From contig NC_058337.1 of the NCBI RefSeq assembly GCF_905475395.1, forward strand, positions 139,879,172 to 139,943,171: a stretch of 64,000 nt of DNA, in the 5' to 3' direction. The DNA is from Chrysoperla carnea (taxonomy: Eukaryota; Arthropoda; Insecta; Neuroptera; Chrysopidae). The notes beneath the pieces were generated by a model. That model worked only from the letters and a program-made list of their open reading frames with translations. It made no database searches and was not told the DNA's origin. A program made the position numbers and the translations under genes. Numbering within the stretch: the stretch's first letter is position 1; each line of letters begins with the position of its first letter. This document shows, in pieces, positions 11,126-22,522 of this stretch.

Positions 11126-13291
11126 GATTGTATTTATTATATTATAAAATAAAGAGTTTTTATTGTATAACTTGATCTAAAGTACAATTTCAACAACTTT
11201 TTTTTTTAAATATAAACAAATGAGAGAAAGAAATTTTAAAACAAAAACAGAATTAATTAAACTAATTTTAGAAAATAAAATAAATAAAAAATTCACTGTG
11301 TGATATAAGGTTCGATCCCAAGTATAGTACAAATATAACACTTCCTAAGGCGAGCACTCTACCCACTGCGCCACATTAACACATTCAAATGTTGCAATTT
11401 CTTTTTTTGGTGTATGATAATTATAGAAATAAAATTTACTTTTCTAATGAATTCTAAGTTCTTAAGATATATACTTCTACGTATTATTTTTAAACGTATA
11501 TAAATAAAAAAATCTCCCATTCTTGTTTCTTAAATTCAACCTGTATGTGTTATTTAAGGAGCTGACATGCGTTTTTATGTTAAAAAAGAAAGTTCGGCAG
11601 TTGGTAGGTTGATGGTTGGTGATAAAATGAGACTTTTGTTTCATCTTTACTTGACTCGAAAACCTAGCTTTTTTAAATATTGTCGACCACAAAAAAAATA
11701 TGTAAAAACTGGATTGGCTGACGAATCGCGTAGTTTTAGTTTCATTTTGTAATCGATAGCACCCAGTTAGTGTGTCAGATAATTTTAATTGAATCCAGTT
11801 TGGTAGCCAAAAGACCTAAAATCACGAAAAAGATACCAAGAATCATCATAGAAGTAGATTATGGTACGAGTTGGTACGCTATGGGGAGAATGAATTACTA
11901 CTTCGAAATGTTTTGAAGTAATGACTAATATTACGTTGATAATACTAATATTACGTCACCACAATGGATGACAGCGATTTTGACAGAATGAAAAAGGTTT
12001 AAAATTTTATTAGAAAAATCCACATTTTGTAGTACTTTTTCAAACATATAAGAATACTCTATTTAGAACATAAAAAAGTGTGTCAGTTCCTTAACTAAAT
12101 GTCGAAACAAATTTTCTATTCGACCAAATACCATTATGGTATTTGAAGACATAAAATACCTTTGTTTACGTTTATATACAGAAATAATACACGATACATA
12201 ACAATTGTAAAGTATCGTAACATTATAAATAACTAATACAATATTATGTTGCAGAAGAATCAATATCTACCCAATACTGAATTGAATAAATGCTAAAACA
12301 TAGAAACGATTCGATGTATATCTGTCGCAACTATCTATTTAAATCAAATTTGTTATAATCAATCTAGAAAAATTTCGGAACTTGTTTAATTCCACAAATC
12401 TGTAACCAAAAAACAGCATAAGATTTTTTAAGGTATTTCTATCAGAGTAAGAGAGAACGCAATATCTTAGGAAGAGAAAAAATAAAACTCTCTGAATAAT
12501 AGTTGTATTAGTGCATCTGCGAAAGCTAAAACAAATATTACCATATATTGCTCATTTGTGTACACAGTATAGCAAGCAACACATAGGTAAATTGAAAACA
12601 GCGTTGCCGTTTGTACTTTTCACTTCCTATGGAATTATGGATTCCTATCCTTTACGAACTAAATTACGAAGCTAATACAGAAGATAGATACTTCTAAAAT
12701 TTCCTTTGTAATTTCATGTCATCGAAAATTAACTCTTTGGACTATTTTGTGCAAATCTACTTTTAATCACATGTTGTTAGAAATACCTTAGTCTTAGGTA
12801 GCTGTATTTTCATAACGTTAGAGTGTTCCGTAATTTATGTTAGTTAGTGTACATAAATTACGAACACAACATATTATATAAATTAATGGATCTATTTCTT
12901 ATGCGGAGATTGATCAGAGCGCGGAGTAATTCCTAACGTACTTGTTTGAATATTGATAGGAGCTCTCTTTCTACTCGGGATCTCGTACTGAACTGATTAA
13001 AAATAAAATAGTAACAATAATGGAACTTAGATTCTGTATAACTTTTAATTTATTTGCACGTGTGGTATTCTAAAAAGTATTTGACCACGCTGAGGTATTT
13101 TTATAAAAACAAAATGATCTGGTATGTTTTTGATTTAATATAATTATTGGATTTTGGGGCTTACAGTTTTAAAGGTTTTAATTTTACTTTATTATGCATC
13201 CTTTTTCTTAACATTTAATATAAATTTATTTAATTTTTCAAGAATTAAAGTTGATTTAGAATTTGTAAATTGTTATTCAGTAAAACACTTA
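11126..13291. other. Intergenic DNA, possible LINE 5' leader then no gene
   Basis: The bases immediately beside 11125 are probably the LINE 5' leader. At 11310-11385 there are pieces that resemble tRNA promoter boxes but they point in opposite directions. The rest is AT-rich with only short chance frames. Confidence 0.5.
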
Positions 13292-13800
13292 AGGTAGTAC
13301 CAGCATGAAATCACTTTTCGACAGATTTGGCCGAATTTTTTTTCTCGGGTTTATAATAGCTTTATTTATGAATTCCTAAAATTTCATAATTTTTGACCGT
13401 TTAGATCGCGAGATATTTAAAGACAAAGTTCGCGATTTTGAGGGTCATGTCCCATTTAAAGCATGTAAAATGTCCGGTCTCTCCAACTATTTTTTATGAT
13501 ATTATTATATATTGAAGAAAAAGTAGAAAAAAATGTTTATACAATACAATTCTAAAAAAAAAATTTAGAAATTAATTTTCACTTTCGAGATATTAATTTT
13601 GACGTAAATTGATCGAAATTGGGACGTTGGCATAATTATTTCCCATTTTAAACGGTCAAAATTTCTGAAACTTTGGGAATTAATAGTAAGCATTATTAAA
13701 TTCTTAAATATAATTTTTCGTTAAATTCTGTCGAAAAAAAAATTGTACCATTGCTTTAACATAGAAACTGCAAATACCATGCTGGAACATCGTTAATGTG
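13292..13800. repeat. MITE-like insertion bounded by direct repeats
   Basis: The ends are imperfect inverted copies: a GGTA-C-A start followed by TTTTCGACAGA, and on the other side TTCTGTCGAAAAA followed by TGTACCATTG. A 40-base block starting GATTTAGAATTTGTAAATTG occurs just before it (13255) and again at 13829. The TTAATGTGTTGACTTT block is also doubled (about 13794 and 13866), showing local duplication around the insertion. Confidence 0.55.
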
Positions 13801-13871
13801 TTGACTTTGTATACTTTATAAATGCTTGATTTAGAATTTGTAAATTGTTATTCAGTAAAACACTTAATGTG

Positions 13872-14344
13872 TTGACTTTATATACTTTATTATTACTTTT
13901 GTAATTGATTATGGTTTACATAAAATACTTTTCAAGTTTATAATTATCTTATGATATTATATTTAACTCTTTCCTTTCTTAGATATTTTGTTTTGTAGAT
14001 GTGAGATTTAAATCCACACGGTAATATTTCGGAAAGTAAAGTATGAAGCCTTTGCTTTTTGGCACTAAACATTCCTTCCAGTTACGATCAATTATTCTCT
14101 GGACCTGACGGTTTTGAATATCAGGGTGGCTTTAAAAAGAACAATTATCCCCAAAAACCGTATGGGTGGGCCTAGCACATTTCTTAACTCTGAATCCTTT
14201 AAGGATTATTCCCTTAATTAATGAATATTCAATTCATTAATTATTTATTCTCGTAAATAATGAAATCTATATTTATTATTTACAACATCCTCTTTTCTAG
14301 TAACCCCCATCAAGGGTAAACTAACCTTTTGCTTCAAGAGGTAT
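13872..14344. other. Intergenic DNA, no gene seen
   Basis: AT-rich sequence with no convincing coding frame or RNA gene. Confidence 0.5.
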
Positions 14345-14846
14345 TATGGTAAGGTGAGGTTAGAGTGGCTATCCTGGGATGAGACACACTTAGACCATTG
14401 GGTCCGTTGTGATACCGAAAAAGGGTTGGCCCATCCCCGGCCACTACTCCATGAACCATTTGGAGCTGTTTAAGAAGAGCTTTGACGTCGACGGACTCCA
14501 GGTCGGAGAGGTCGTCAAAGAGAGGCTGGCTCAAGTAAGTTCATCTTCTCATGACAAGAGCTGGGCAGTGACAGAGAAGATGAGTCATTGTCACCTCCTC
14601 CTCACCACTGTGACAGCTCTTACAGTAGTCGTGACACACTGCCAGGCCCAGGCTATCATGCCTGCTGCCCAACCAGTGTCCTGTAATAGACGCAACAACT
14701 TTGCGAACAGAGGCCCTTGGAATAGATATAAGATCTTCGGAACGCCTACGATTGTATTCAGACCATATCTGTCTTGTAGTACCACAAGTACGTCCCTCCC
14801 TCCATCTAGAGGTATTATAATAAAACGTCGTTAAATATATCTTCAA
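14345..14846 (-). pseudogene. 3' fragment of a Jockey/R1-type LINE (end of ORF2 plus 3' UTR)
   Basis: Read on the minus strand, the frame has ASVRKVVASITGHWLG, an RNase H C-terminal end, then CHDYCKSC...THLLCHCPAL, the Cys/His zinc finger that closes many insect LINE ORF2 proteins. A TGA at 14543-14541 interrupts it; the frame then continues with FDDLSDLESVDVKALLKQL. The 3' untranslated part reads GGTATCACAACGGACCC...CTAAGTGTGTC and ends with a short run related to AACCT. The same 3' end occurs at 40408-40488. Only the last 500 bases of the element remain, as expected for 5' truncation during reverse transcription. Confidence 0.75.
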
Positions 14847-15284
14847 TATATTTATATGAAAATATCTCTCAGTGAATGGTGTATGTGGTGTTAGTAATAA
14901 ATAAAACGATATATGAGATAAATTTCCACTTGACTAGTAAATGTCGATAATAACTATACTTCTATATTATCTCATGTAAATATGGGTGACTATTTTTATT
15001 TATGACAAGTATTGGGTTTTGTCTCATTCAATGTGTTAATATCATTCGACTACGTTCCACAGACCACATGTGCCGTCTCGTTCGATTCTTCTCTCTACCA
15101 AATACCCATCTACAGTCGAAATCGGTTACATCGACATTAAAACTGTCGTCTCCATACAACACCTATAGTAGAAATGTTTTGGACTATAGTCCAAGCATGG
15201 AGATATGAAGATACAGAACGCCAGCCTTTAAGCGGATGCGATATGCGAAGCGAGATAGAAGACGAATTATAACTACTATTAATT
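14847..15284. other. Intergenic DNA, no gene seen
   Basis: No coding pattern or recognised repeat. Confidence 0.5.
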
Positions 15285-15700
15285 ATACCATGTATATGAA
15301 ATATACCAAGGTATAATAAGTTTAGTCCCAAGTTTGTATCGCTTAATAATGTTGATGGTACGAACAAAATTTTGGTATAGGTGTTCCATAAAATCACCTA
15401 ATTAGTTCATTTACGGTTGTCCGTCCATTCGTCCACCCCTCTGTCAACACGATAACTCAAAAACGAAAAACGATATCAAGCTGAAATTTTAGAGCGTACT
15501 AAAGACGTAAAAGTGAGGTCAAGTTCGTAAATGAGCAACATAGGTCAATTTGGTCTTGGGTCCGTAACCCATCTTGTAGACCGTTTAAGATAGAGCAAAA
15601 GTTTAAATGTAAAAAAAGTTCCTTTTAAAAAATTAAACAACTTTTGTTTGAAACATTTTTGTTTATCCGTGGGAGCGCAAATTCTATTATATGGGTATAT
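15285..15700 (+). repeat. Palindrome-ended short repeat, copy 2
   Basis: Starts with the family end ATACCATGTATATGAAATAT and carries the TTTAGTCCCAAGTTTGTA, GTTGTCCGTCC, AACTCAAAAACG and GTTTGAAACATTTTTG blocks. It lacks the far end of the family. Confidence 0.8.
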
Positions 15701-16002
15701 CAGTTAAAACATTAAAAAAAAAAATTATTAGTATTATTATTATTATTACTGATAAATAACTGATTAATTTTAATTATAAGCATACAATTCACACATTGAA
15801 AGAATTTTTATTTAAAAGTTTATGACATTTAACGATTATTTTACTTACTTTTTAACCACATTATTTTTGTTTATGTTTTTTCACGAAAATATAAACTAAT
15901 CAAATGTCAACGGATAGAGAAGGTTTATTATTATTGCCAATATGGAATATTTATGAAATTTCAATTTGATTCAAATATTTTTTCCCCGTAACTTTAGGTT
16001 AG
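15701..16002. other. AT-rich DNA, no gene seen
   Basis: Contains a short (ATT)n run near 15725-15755 and nothing else recognisable. Confidence 0.5.
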
Positions 16003-16260
16003 GTTAGGTATTAGCTCAGTTTGTTAAGGCGTGTCCAATTCCGTCCGCGGTATGCTTAGGGTAGCGGGTTCGATTCCCGCCGTCGCAACAAAATTAATTT
16101 AATTATTAGTTGAGATAGGCTGGTGTAGTGCATGGTATATGCATGAAGGAGATGCACTCATTCCAATAAAAAGCCTCTAACGCTGAGCAAAATTTTATAA
16201 GGGGTTAATATGACCTTAATGGTGGAGCTTTGTTACTCACGAGTCTACTTTTTTTAATTT
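16003..16260 (+). repeat. tRNA-derived SINE-like repeat
   Basis: The head (16003-16089) resembles a tRNA: a box-A-like TTAGCTCAGTTTGTTAAGG at 16011 and a box-B-like GGGTTCGATTCCCGC at 16066. It is preceded by short TTAGG-type units and followed by about 170 bases of unrelated body ending in a T-run. I do not call it a functional tRNA because a clean acceptor stem is not visible. Confidence 0.5.
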
Positions 16261-16362
16261 GTCACGATATTAGGTAATTTAGATAGTGTATTTTTGTGTT
16301 GTTAAACATTTGAGTGGTATTTGTGCAAATTATGTTTGACTTTGAGTTTGCATCAACCTACG

Positions 16363-16690
16363 TTTTTATACCCTATATATGAAATAGCTCAGAGTATATT
16401 AAGTTCTGTCCGCTGTTTGTAACTCTTAGAAATATTGATACTAAATATAAAAATGTTGGTATATTTGTTTATTTTGTCCATTATCGTTTGTTTGTCCGTC
16501 GGTCAATTATCTCGATAACTCAAGAATGAAAAGAGTTATCAAGCTGAAATTATTGAACAAGTAACAAAGGCCAATTGGGTCCTAGGTCCTACGGACTCAT
16601 CTTTTTTTTAACCTGCAACAAATTGAACAAGTTTAAAAAGACTTCTTCGTATATATCTTTGTTTTCCCGAGAGGGTCCTAATTTGGGGAA
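16363..16690 (+). repeat. Palindrome-ended short repeat, diverged copy 3
   Basis: Recognisable by TATATATGAAATAGCTC, AAGTTCTGTCC, GTTTGTCCGTCGG, AACTCAAGAATGAAAAG and GGTCCTACGGAC. More diverged than the other copies. Confidence 0.6.
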
Positions 16691-16971
16691 AACTTAAGTT
16701 TACATTTTCTCAAATAATATAAAAGATACTGAGTTTATTTGCATAGGTAGCTTCGAATAGTGAGTCTATTGCCTCTGTTTTCATACAAAACCCATCTGAT
16801 AATATTAGAGGGAGTCAAAGAGTCAACTTTCGTGGGAAAATGTTTTTTCTTCAAAAATTCTTTCAAAAATATTTTCCCTAAATATTTTAATTTTTTGAAA
16901 CTTATTTGAAAACCACTAATGTTTAACGCTGCCTATATAGGGTATTTTAACAATTACCTCAACCAATAATT
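16691..16971. other. Intergenic DNA flanking Polinton 1, no gene seen
   Basis: Ends with the 6-base target duplication AATTTT at 16972-16977. Confidence 0.6.
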
Positions 16972-16977
16972 AATTTT

Positions 16978-17559
16978 AGTAGGGGTAAATTGCGGATTCT
17001 GGCACATTTTGGACTTTGGACTGTGACGTAGTTTTCTTATATGACCTTGAGTGCATTGCCTGAGAGGTCATTGAACTGCATTGGATGCATTTTTTTGGGA
17101 AAGTGCATTGCCCGAAGGGTCATTGCATTGTTTACTTTTGGGGATGAACTTTTAGGAATGCAATTTTGAGTTCATTGAACTGATGATGACGTATTGTTTC
17201 AACAATTAATTCAACAATGAGAACCTTCTCACTCGGTAGTTGCTGCCCAATTGAAGTATGAAGTGAATATGTTAGTATAGAAATATACTTTTTTTTAAAA
17301 ACAAGAGATAGCAGTGGGATTTGAACGCTGGTTTCCTGGGTGCGAGTCTGATCACTTAACCACTCGGCCACAGAGGCTAGTTAAGTATACGTCAAAAAAG
17401 TTGTATAGATGAAAACTTTCAAAACTGGTTTTTTCAATTATAATATGAATATAATTATTTTGATAAGATTAATAAACTTTGCACCTGAAAATAGTGAAGG
17501 ACATCTTTAATTTATTCTATTCTATTTTCAATAAACTTGAAGTATTTATGGAAACTTGA
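16978..17559 (+). repeat. Polinton 1 left terminal inverted repeat
   Basis: Matches the reverse complement of 37338-37938 over about 0.6 kb with small indels. It ends where the two sides diverge after GGAAACTTGA. It includes a tRNA-like segment and several short ATTGCATTG-type repeats. Confidence 0.9.
17311..17377 (-). ncRNA. tRNA-like segment in the left TIR
   Basis: Read outward on the minus strand it gives TGGCCGAGTGGTTAAG (box A) and GTTCAAATCCCA (box B), as in tRNA-Leu/Ser. No matching acceptor stem is visible, so it is likely a SINE head or RNA polymerase III promoter remnant rather than a working tRNA. Confidence 0.5.
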
Positions 17560-17704
17560 TATGTTAAACAGCCATAGTACGTTGACATATAGTAAATCGG
17601 TATTTTAAATTTTGTCACAGGTTATTATGAGAGGTGTTTTTAAAAAAAAATACTTATTATGTAAATATTTATGTTTATTTTTTTCAAAGTATAAAAAATT
17701 TATT

Positions 17705-18355
17705 TTATTGTATAATTTTAAACTCATTTAATAATAATTCCTTTATTTTTAGATAATCACTAATATTATTGCTTGCTGACCAATTCTCGCTCCCGCAAAC
17801 ATCTTCCCCAGTTTGATCTATTTGTATAAATTCACCATTAGCATTCACAGGAGACTTAATTTTCTTCAACAACCATATCCATATATCTAGATTTTTTAAA
17901 AATGGATAAAATTTCAGGTTTATATTTCTTGCTTTACATGTATTAATAAGACATTCCAATGCTTTAACTCTACCATGGCTTGTGCATGTAATTAATCCAT
18001 CATACAAATATTTGTCTAAGCTATTTTTCTTTAAAAATACTTCAATTACTCCATCAAATTCAGTTGATCCGTTGAATGATTCCTTAATTTCTTGAAAATG
18101 TTGTTTGAGTTGGTGGATGTGTATTATTTTATATTTAATTAAACAATCAATTATATGGCGATGATTTCGTTTGACAGCCATAGATAAAAAACTTGATAGA
18201 ATAAATTTTGGATATTTTGCTAAAATGTATTCTATTAGCTGAAGATTACCATATCGAAGCGCTGCAATGTAGAACTCTAAATGCACATTATATTCATCTT
18301 CTTGTATTTCATTGTCGAGGCTTTCAATTGTTAACTTACGTAAACTAGCCAACAT
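17705..18355 (-). CDS. Ankyrin-repeat-like protein
   Basis: 216 residues from an ATG at 18355, first gene inside the left TIR. It shows helix-pair units of ankyrin type: AALRYGNLQLIEYILAKYP (about residue 32), SMAVKRNHRHIIDCLIKY (about 58) and a third around TSHGRVKALECLINTC (about 125). The usual GxTPLH is poorly kept, as in many viral ankyrin proteins. No signal peptide or membrane segment. The frame is intact although core genes of this element are dead. There is no counterpart in Polinton 2. Ankyrin proteins in large DNA viruses often act on host proteins; that role here is inference only. Confidence 0.65.
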   Translation of the reverse strand: MLASLRKLTIESLDNEIQEDEYNVHLEFYIAALRYGNLQLIEYILAKYPKFILSSFLSMAVKRNHRHIIDCLIKYKIIHIHQLKQHFQEIKESFNGSTEFDGVIEVFLKKNSLDKYLYDGLITCTSHGRVKALECLINTCKARNINLKFYPFLKNLDIWIWLLKKIKSPVNANGEFIQIDQTGEDVCGSENWSASNNISDYLKIKELLLNEFKIIQ

Positions 18356-18797
18356 GTTTCAAACAGATGTATTTAACAGCAATTAACGCGATTTTATATC
18401 CCCAAAAAAAAATCCCTCCCAATATTCAAACATTTGCAGGTTAACAAAAATATATATTTTAATCAAAATAATAATAATTATAATAATTTATTTGACATAG
18501 ATAGAAATACATGGCTAACGTTAAATACATTAGTTATATACAGTGCATTAAATTTACATTAAATAATACACATGGTATACAATAACTTTTTTCATTACTA
18601 ATGACCTAACCACACATGATTTTTTACATTGTATCATTATTTATTATTATAGAATATGATTATTAAGAAAGAATTTATTTTTTTAATACTTCCATATACA
18701 GATTACTACATATATATTAATAATCAACTAAAATAGACTCTTCTAATTTTTTCTTTGTATGATTATTTTTTTATACTTCCATATACATATAATTTAT
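18356..18797. other. AT-rich spacer in Polinton 1, no gene seen
   Basis: 442 bases between the ankyrin gene and the next gene; low complexity, probable 3' untranslated sequence. Confidence 0.6.
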
Positions 18798-19289
18798 CTA
18801 TTCGCGATAAGAGTCATGGATTCTATAAACATTTGTAATTGCACATTTACCCTTATGCATTAAACATCTATTGAAACACTTTTTCTCACTTTCTTTATAT
18901 AGCTCCTCGTCAAAATGCCATATATCTTCAATATTGGATACCACAACATTAAATAACTCTGCACACCACTCAACTTTTTCATTACCTTTCACAATAATGT
19001 TGTCAGTTTCTTCTTTTTTTAAAATGGAATTAACAATAAATTTCACATCTTCTAATTCTGCAAAACCATCCTCCCAATCAAGGCAATGGTAATAGTTGGT
19101 CAACCACTGATTCGATCTTTGTGCTTTTCCCCCCAGAAACTCCTTTCTATATGGTGGTTTCACTATAAAGTGTAAAATTTCATCACCATTTTTTAGAATT
19201 GCAATTTCTTTTAAAATAAAATTATTATCATCGTCTTTAAACCCATGCAAATCAACAATAGTCAAACTCATATCTATAATATGTTCCAT
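18798..19289 (-). CDS. Conserved Polinton-associated protein, possibly RNase H-fold nuclease-like
   Basis: 163 residues, or 157 if started at the second Met (19271), which aligns better with its relative at 58847-59335 in Polinton 2. Shared features are (V)D-x-(H/Q)GF near the start, a KE(I/L) about ten residues on, KPP(Y/F), W-x-x-NY(Y/H), a central V-KG-E-(K/E), and a C-terminal C-x6-H-x3-C-(A/T)-x-N motif. The spacing of acidic residues after a beta-strand start recalls DEDD-type 3'-5' exonucleases, but I cannot confirm a catalytic set. The protein occurs in both Polintons here, so it belongs to the element and not to a chance insertion. Frame intact. Confidence 0.6.
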   Translation of the reverse strand: MEHIIDMSLTIVDLHGFKDDDNNFILKEIAILKNGDEILHFIVKPPYRKEFLGGKAQRSNQWLTNYYHCLDWEDGFAELEDVKFIVNSILKKEETDNIIVKGNEKVEWCAELFNVVVSNIEDIWHFDEELYKESEKKCFNRCLMHKGKCAITNVYRIHDSYRE

Positions 19290-19772
19290 CAGAAAATATC
19301 AGTATGCAATAAATATTGATTTCCCATATGTGTTTTTCTTTTATATAGAAAATAATAAGCAGGAGGGGGAGTCATATAAAAAATTAGATATTCTGTTTTA
19401 TCTGAAATATACTATGTAGCTATTATTCAATTTACGTAAAATGTAGTATAATATTTCATCCATCATTGAATTAGGATAAAATCAGTAAGCAAAATATGAA
19501 TACACTAATCTATATTCAAGCTTATTATGCATAATATTTTATCACAAAGAAAATAATCAAAAGTGCTTCTGTTTAATAGAGATTTTATTTATTTATTATA
19601 TTACGTATTCATTTTCATATACTTTAATTTATGCTTAATCTTTTCTTAATTAATTAATTATGCTTAAATTTTTTCACATGTATCCTAACGTTAAGAATTT
19701 TGTCTCTTAACACTTCATTTTAATTCGAGAAGTTGAAGTGAAAACAAGTAGAAGTGAAAACAAGAAAAAAAA
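19290..19772. other. AT-rich spacer in Polinton 1, no gene seen
   Basis: Includes a GAAGTGAAAACAAG direct repeat (about 19734 and 19751) just before the next ATG; otherwise featureless. Confidence 0.5.
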
Positions 19773-19979
19773 ATGGATTTCAAAAAGATAATGTCTGTGA
19801 TTGCGCTAATTATTCTTGTTACACTAAATATATTATTACTCAGGGGAATGAAGCTGAAAATAGGGTACAACCTCCGAAATCCAAGTAATTGCATCGATTT
19901 TGTTGAAATTTTGGAAATAAGCTCTACTTACCATCCTATTCAAAATCTATATCATGCCAAAGGGCGCTTTTTATCCTAA
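19773..19979 (+). pseudogene. Short membrane-protein start, cut by a repeat insertion
   Basis: The first 22 or so residues from the ATG at 19773 form a clean N-terminal hydrophobic segment (IALIILVTLNILLL after MDFKK). From about 19838 the frame runs into the repeat that is found inverted near 22440-22522. Only the first part can therefore belong to an original Polinton gene, perhaps a small membrane protein. No counterpart recognised. Confidence 0.35.
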
Positions 19980-20495
19980 GAGGGTGAAAACTACCCCTTA
20001 GTGCAAAAATGCAATAAAAAGTGTTTTTAGGACTTTGTAAGAGTGGGGAATGATAAATTATGTTGAATATGAGTTGTGCTATGATTTATCATTATAAGTA
20101 TAATTTTCAGAATGTTTCAACCCTTAATAATTACCAAAAATTACGATGAAAAAAACAATTTTTCGACATTTTCACAAGATGCAATGCTTAAAACTCATGG
20201 AATTTTTTGAAATTTTGTAACTAAGCTCTACAAACCATCCTCTTTAAAGTCTACTCCATGCCGATGTTTTATTTTTTCAATTAAGGGAGAAAACTACCCC
20301 TTATTAGAAAAATGCAATAAAAACAATTCAAAAGTGTTTCAAAGTGCTTTGCAGGATTGAGTATAATAAATTATGTTAAAAATACTTTGAAACATCATTC
20401 AATCCCAAAAAACATCCCCTTTATCCGTAGATCATCCCTTGTATTTATCAAAATGAATAAAAATAACAAATTTATCTTATTTATCGTTTACTTTT

Positions 20496-20942
20496 TTGCA
20501 ATTTTGTAATTAGGCTCTACTTACAATCCTCTTCAAAGCCTGCCTCCCCCAAAGTGTACTTTTTGCCCTTAGAGGGGAAAACTACCCCTTATAAAAAAAT
20601 GTATAAAAAATAAATAAAAAGTGTTTTAAATTGCTTTGCTGGATTAAGTAATAACAAATCTTTGATTTTTAAATAAAGATGCAATTGAAATTTCACACAA
20701 AATTGTGTAACTTACGAAGGAATAAGATACACACTCTTATGTGAAATTTCAATTTTATCTTTATTTAAAAATCAAAGATTTATTATTACTTAATCCAGCA
20801 AAGCAATTTAAACCACTTTTTATTTATTTTTTATACATTTTTTTATAAGGGGTTTTTTTTCCCTCTAAGGGCAAAAAGTACACTTTGGGAGAGGCTGGCT
20901 TTGAAGAGGTTTGTAAGTAGAACCTATTTACAAAATTGCAAA
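20496..20942. repeat. Long palindrome, arms about 210 bp
   Basis: TTGCAATTTTGTAATTAGG at the left is mirrored by CCTATTTACAAAATTGCAA at the right, centred near 20718. Arms include CTTTGCTGGATTAAGTAAT and its complement. Confidence 0.85.
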
Positions 20943-21010
20943 AATATGTGTGTGTGTGTGTGTGAGTCTGTGTCCATGTGCTGTGTGTTATATGAGTATT
21001 ATACCATCTG

Positions 21011-21281
21011 TTTTTGTACCATCTAGATATATGAATATCACTAGTATGGCAGAATACATGCGTTAAGCAATGCATCTAAGTGAGGTATTATATATATATA
21101 TATATGTGTTTAGCATGTAATTGCCTCTACAGATACGATACGACAGATCTTCTGTTGTGTGCATGCAGAGAGTGGGAGTTTTGTTGCACACATATGTACA
21201 ATACCTCTCACTTAGATGCATTGTTTAACGCATGTATTCTGTCATACTAGTGATATTCATATATCTATATGATACAAAAAC
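21011..21281. repeat. Palindrome, arms about 80 bp
   Basis: The left arm has ATGAATATCACTAGTATG and GCATCTAAGTGAGGTATT; the right arm carries their complements. Confidence 0.85.
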
Positions 21282-22522
21282 ACCTAGTATCGTTTTGTCA
21301 TCATATAGGTGCTATAAATTTACTCTGCTCCAAAAAGCTTAAAATTTTTTTTTTTTGTTTTTTTGCGATAACTTCTGTAATTTTTTATCGATTTTGTTTT
21401 TTCAAAAAGCATTTGGAAGGTAATTTTAAGGACAATAACATCTGAAAGTTTCATCTTTTTATAACCCTTAGTTTTGAAAAGGTCAAAAGGCTCGAAACAT
21501 GGGGTGTTCAAGCGGGTATGCGGACTTAGAACGTTAATATCTCCGTTAAATTTCATCTTAGAAAAACAAACAAAAAAGGAAAATGTTTGTTAAAAACAGG
21601 CCTACAGGCCTTTTGTTCCTGAGTATGTTTTTCGTAACTGCAGTAGTTTTTTAGTTATTTCGAAAAAAAAAAAAAATTTTTTTTTGATATTCGAAAATTT
21701 TAAAAAAGTTGATCGTGCCTATTTCTAAAAATAAGCCTTCAAACCCAGTGTAACTTCTTGATCACATATACGAGACTTAAATGAAGTGATCTGTGCAAGG
21801 AAATTGATTTATTACAATTTAAGTGGAAATGGTACCCATCCTATGTGACATTTTTCTTTTAAAAATTTGAATATCCCACGTTCTTTTAACTGTAACTCAC
21901 TCAATTGCTAACACAGCTCATCGACACAGTCCGATCGATATTAACACAGCTCATTTTGAAGGTATTTTCAAGCACTACCAAAAAGATCCTGCTTATAAAG
22001 CTATAAAATTTCATTTTTTCCTCGTTTTTAAACGTCACACACCAAAAAAAAAAATAATGAATAAAAAAAAAGATTTTTTGGTACGGTATTACTTACTGAT
22101 CGTTGTATTTAATAAATCGATTAAGCAATCATTTTTTTATTTTTTTATTAGCTACAATTTTGTTCTACAACTATGGTGAAAAAACGCGTAGTTTTTGAGT
22201 AATTCACGAAAAATCAACTGAAAACGTGCTTTTTTATGTCAAATCTGTGCGCTTTTTAATGCAAATAGCTCAAAAAGTATTCGGTTAATAAAAAAGTGTA
22301 TATGACATTTTTTGCTCAAAATTGGTCACTCTATCGATTCCAGGAGTTATTTTGACCAAAACTATTTCCACCCCCGAGAAGGGGTGGCAACCACCCCCAG
22401 GAAGGAAGCGCCCTTCGGCGTGATATAGATTTTGAATAGGGTGGTAAGTAGAGCGTATTCCCAAAATTTCATCAAAATCGATGCGGTTACTAGGATTTCG
22501 GAGGTGAAAACCTTCATTCCTG

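Larger units (their letters stand above)
19838..22522. repeat. Large fold-back repeat block inside Polinton 1
   Basis: The left end (GGGGAATGAAG, then CCTCCGAAATCC at about 19872) is matched in inverse at the right end (about 22420-22522), including the TCTACTTACCA and CAAAATCTATATCA blocks. Between them are diverged units of about 300 bases starting CTCTAC (about 19921, 20226, 20514) and two strong palindromes (20496-20942 and 21011-21281). No gene is visible. It is probably a non-autonomous transposon or several nested ones. Confidence 0.65.

Noticed and set aside
11310..11385. tRNA-like sequence with GGTTCGATCCC and TGGCGCAGTGGG
   Set aside because: The two promoter boxes are on opposite strands, so no tRNA can form; probably SINE debris.
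14409..14834. 141-residue plus-strand frame with a hydrophobic stretch
   Set aside because: It is the antisense shadow of the LINE ORF2 3' end, whose zinc-finger motif lies on the other strand.
17132..17371. 79-residue minus-strand frame (and its inverted twin at 37526-37879)
   Set aside because: It is the translation of the tRNA-like segment and low-complexity TIR sequence; the two copies differ by indels that change the C-terminus, so it is not a conserved protein.
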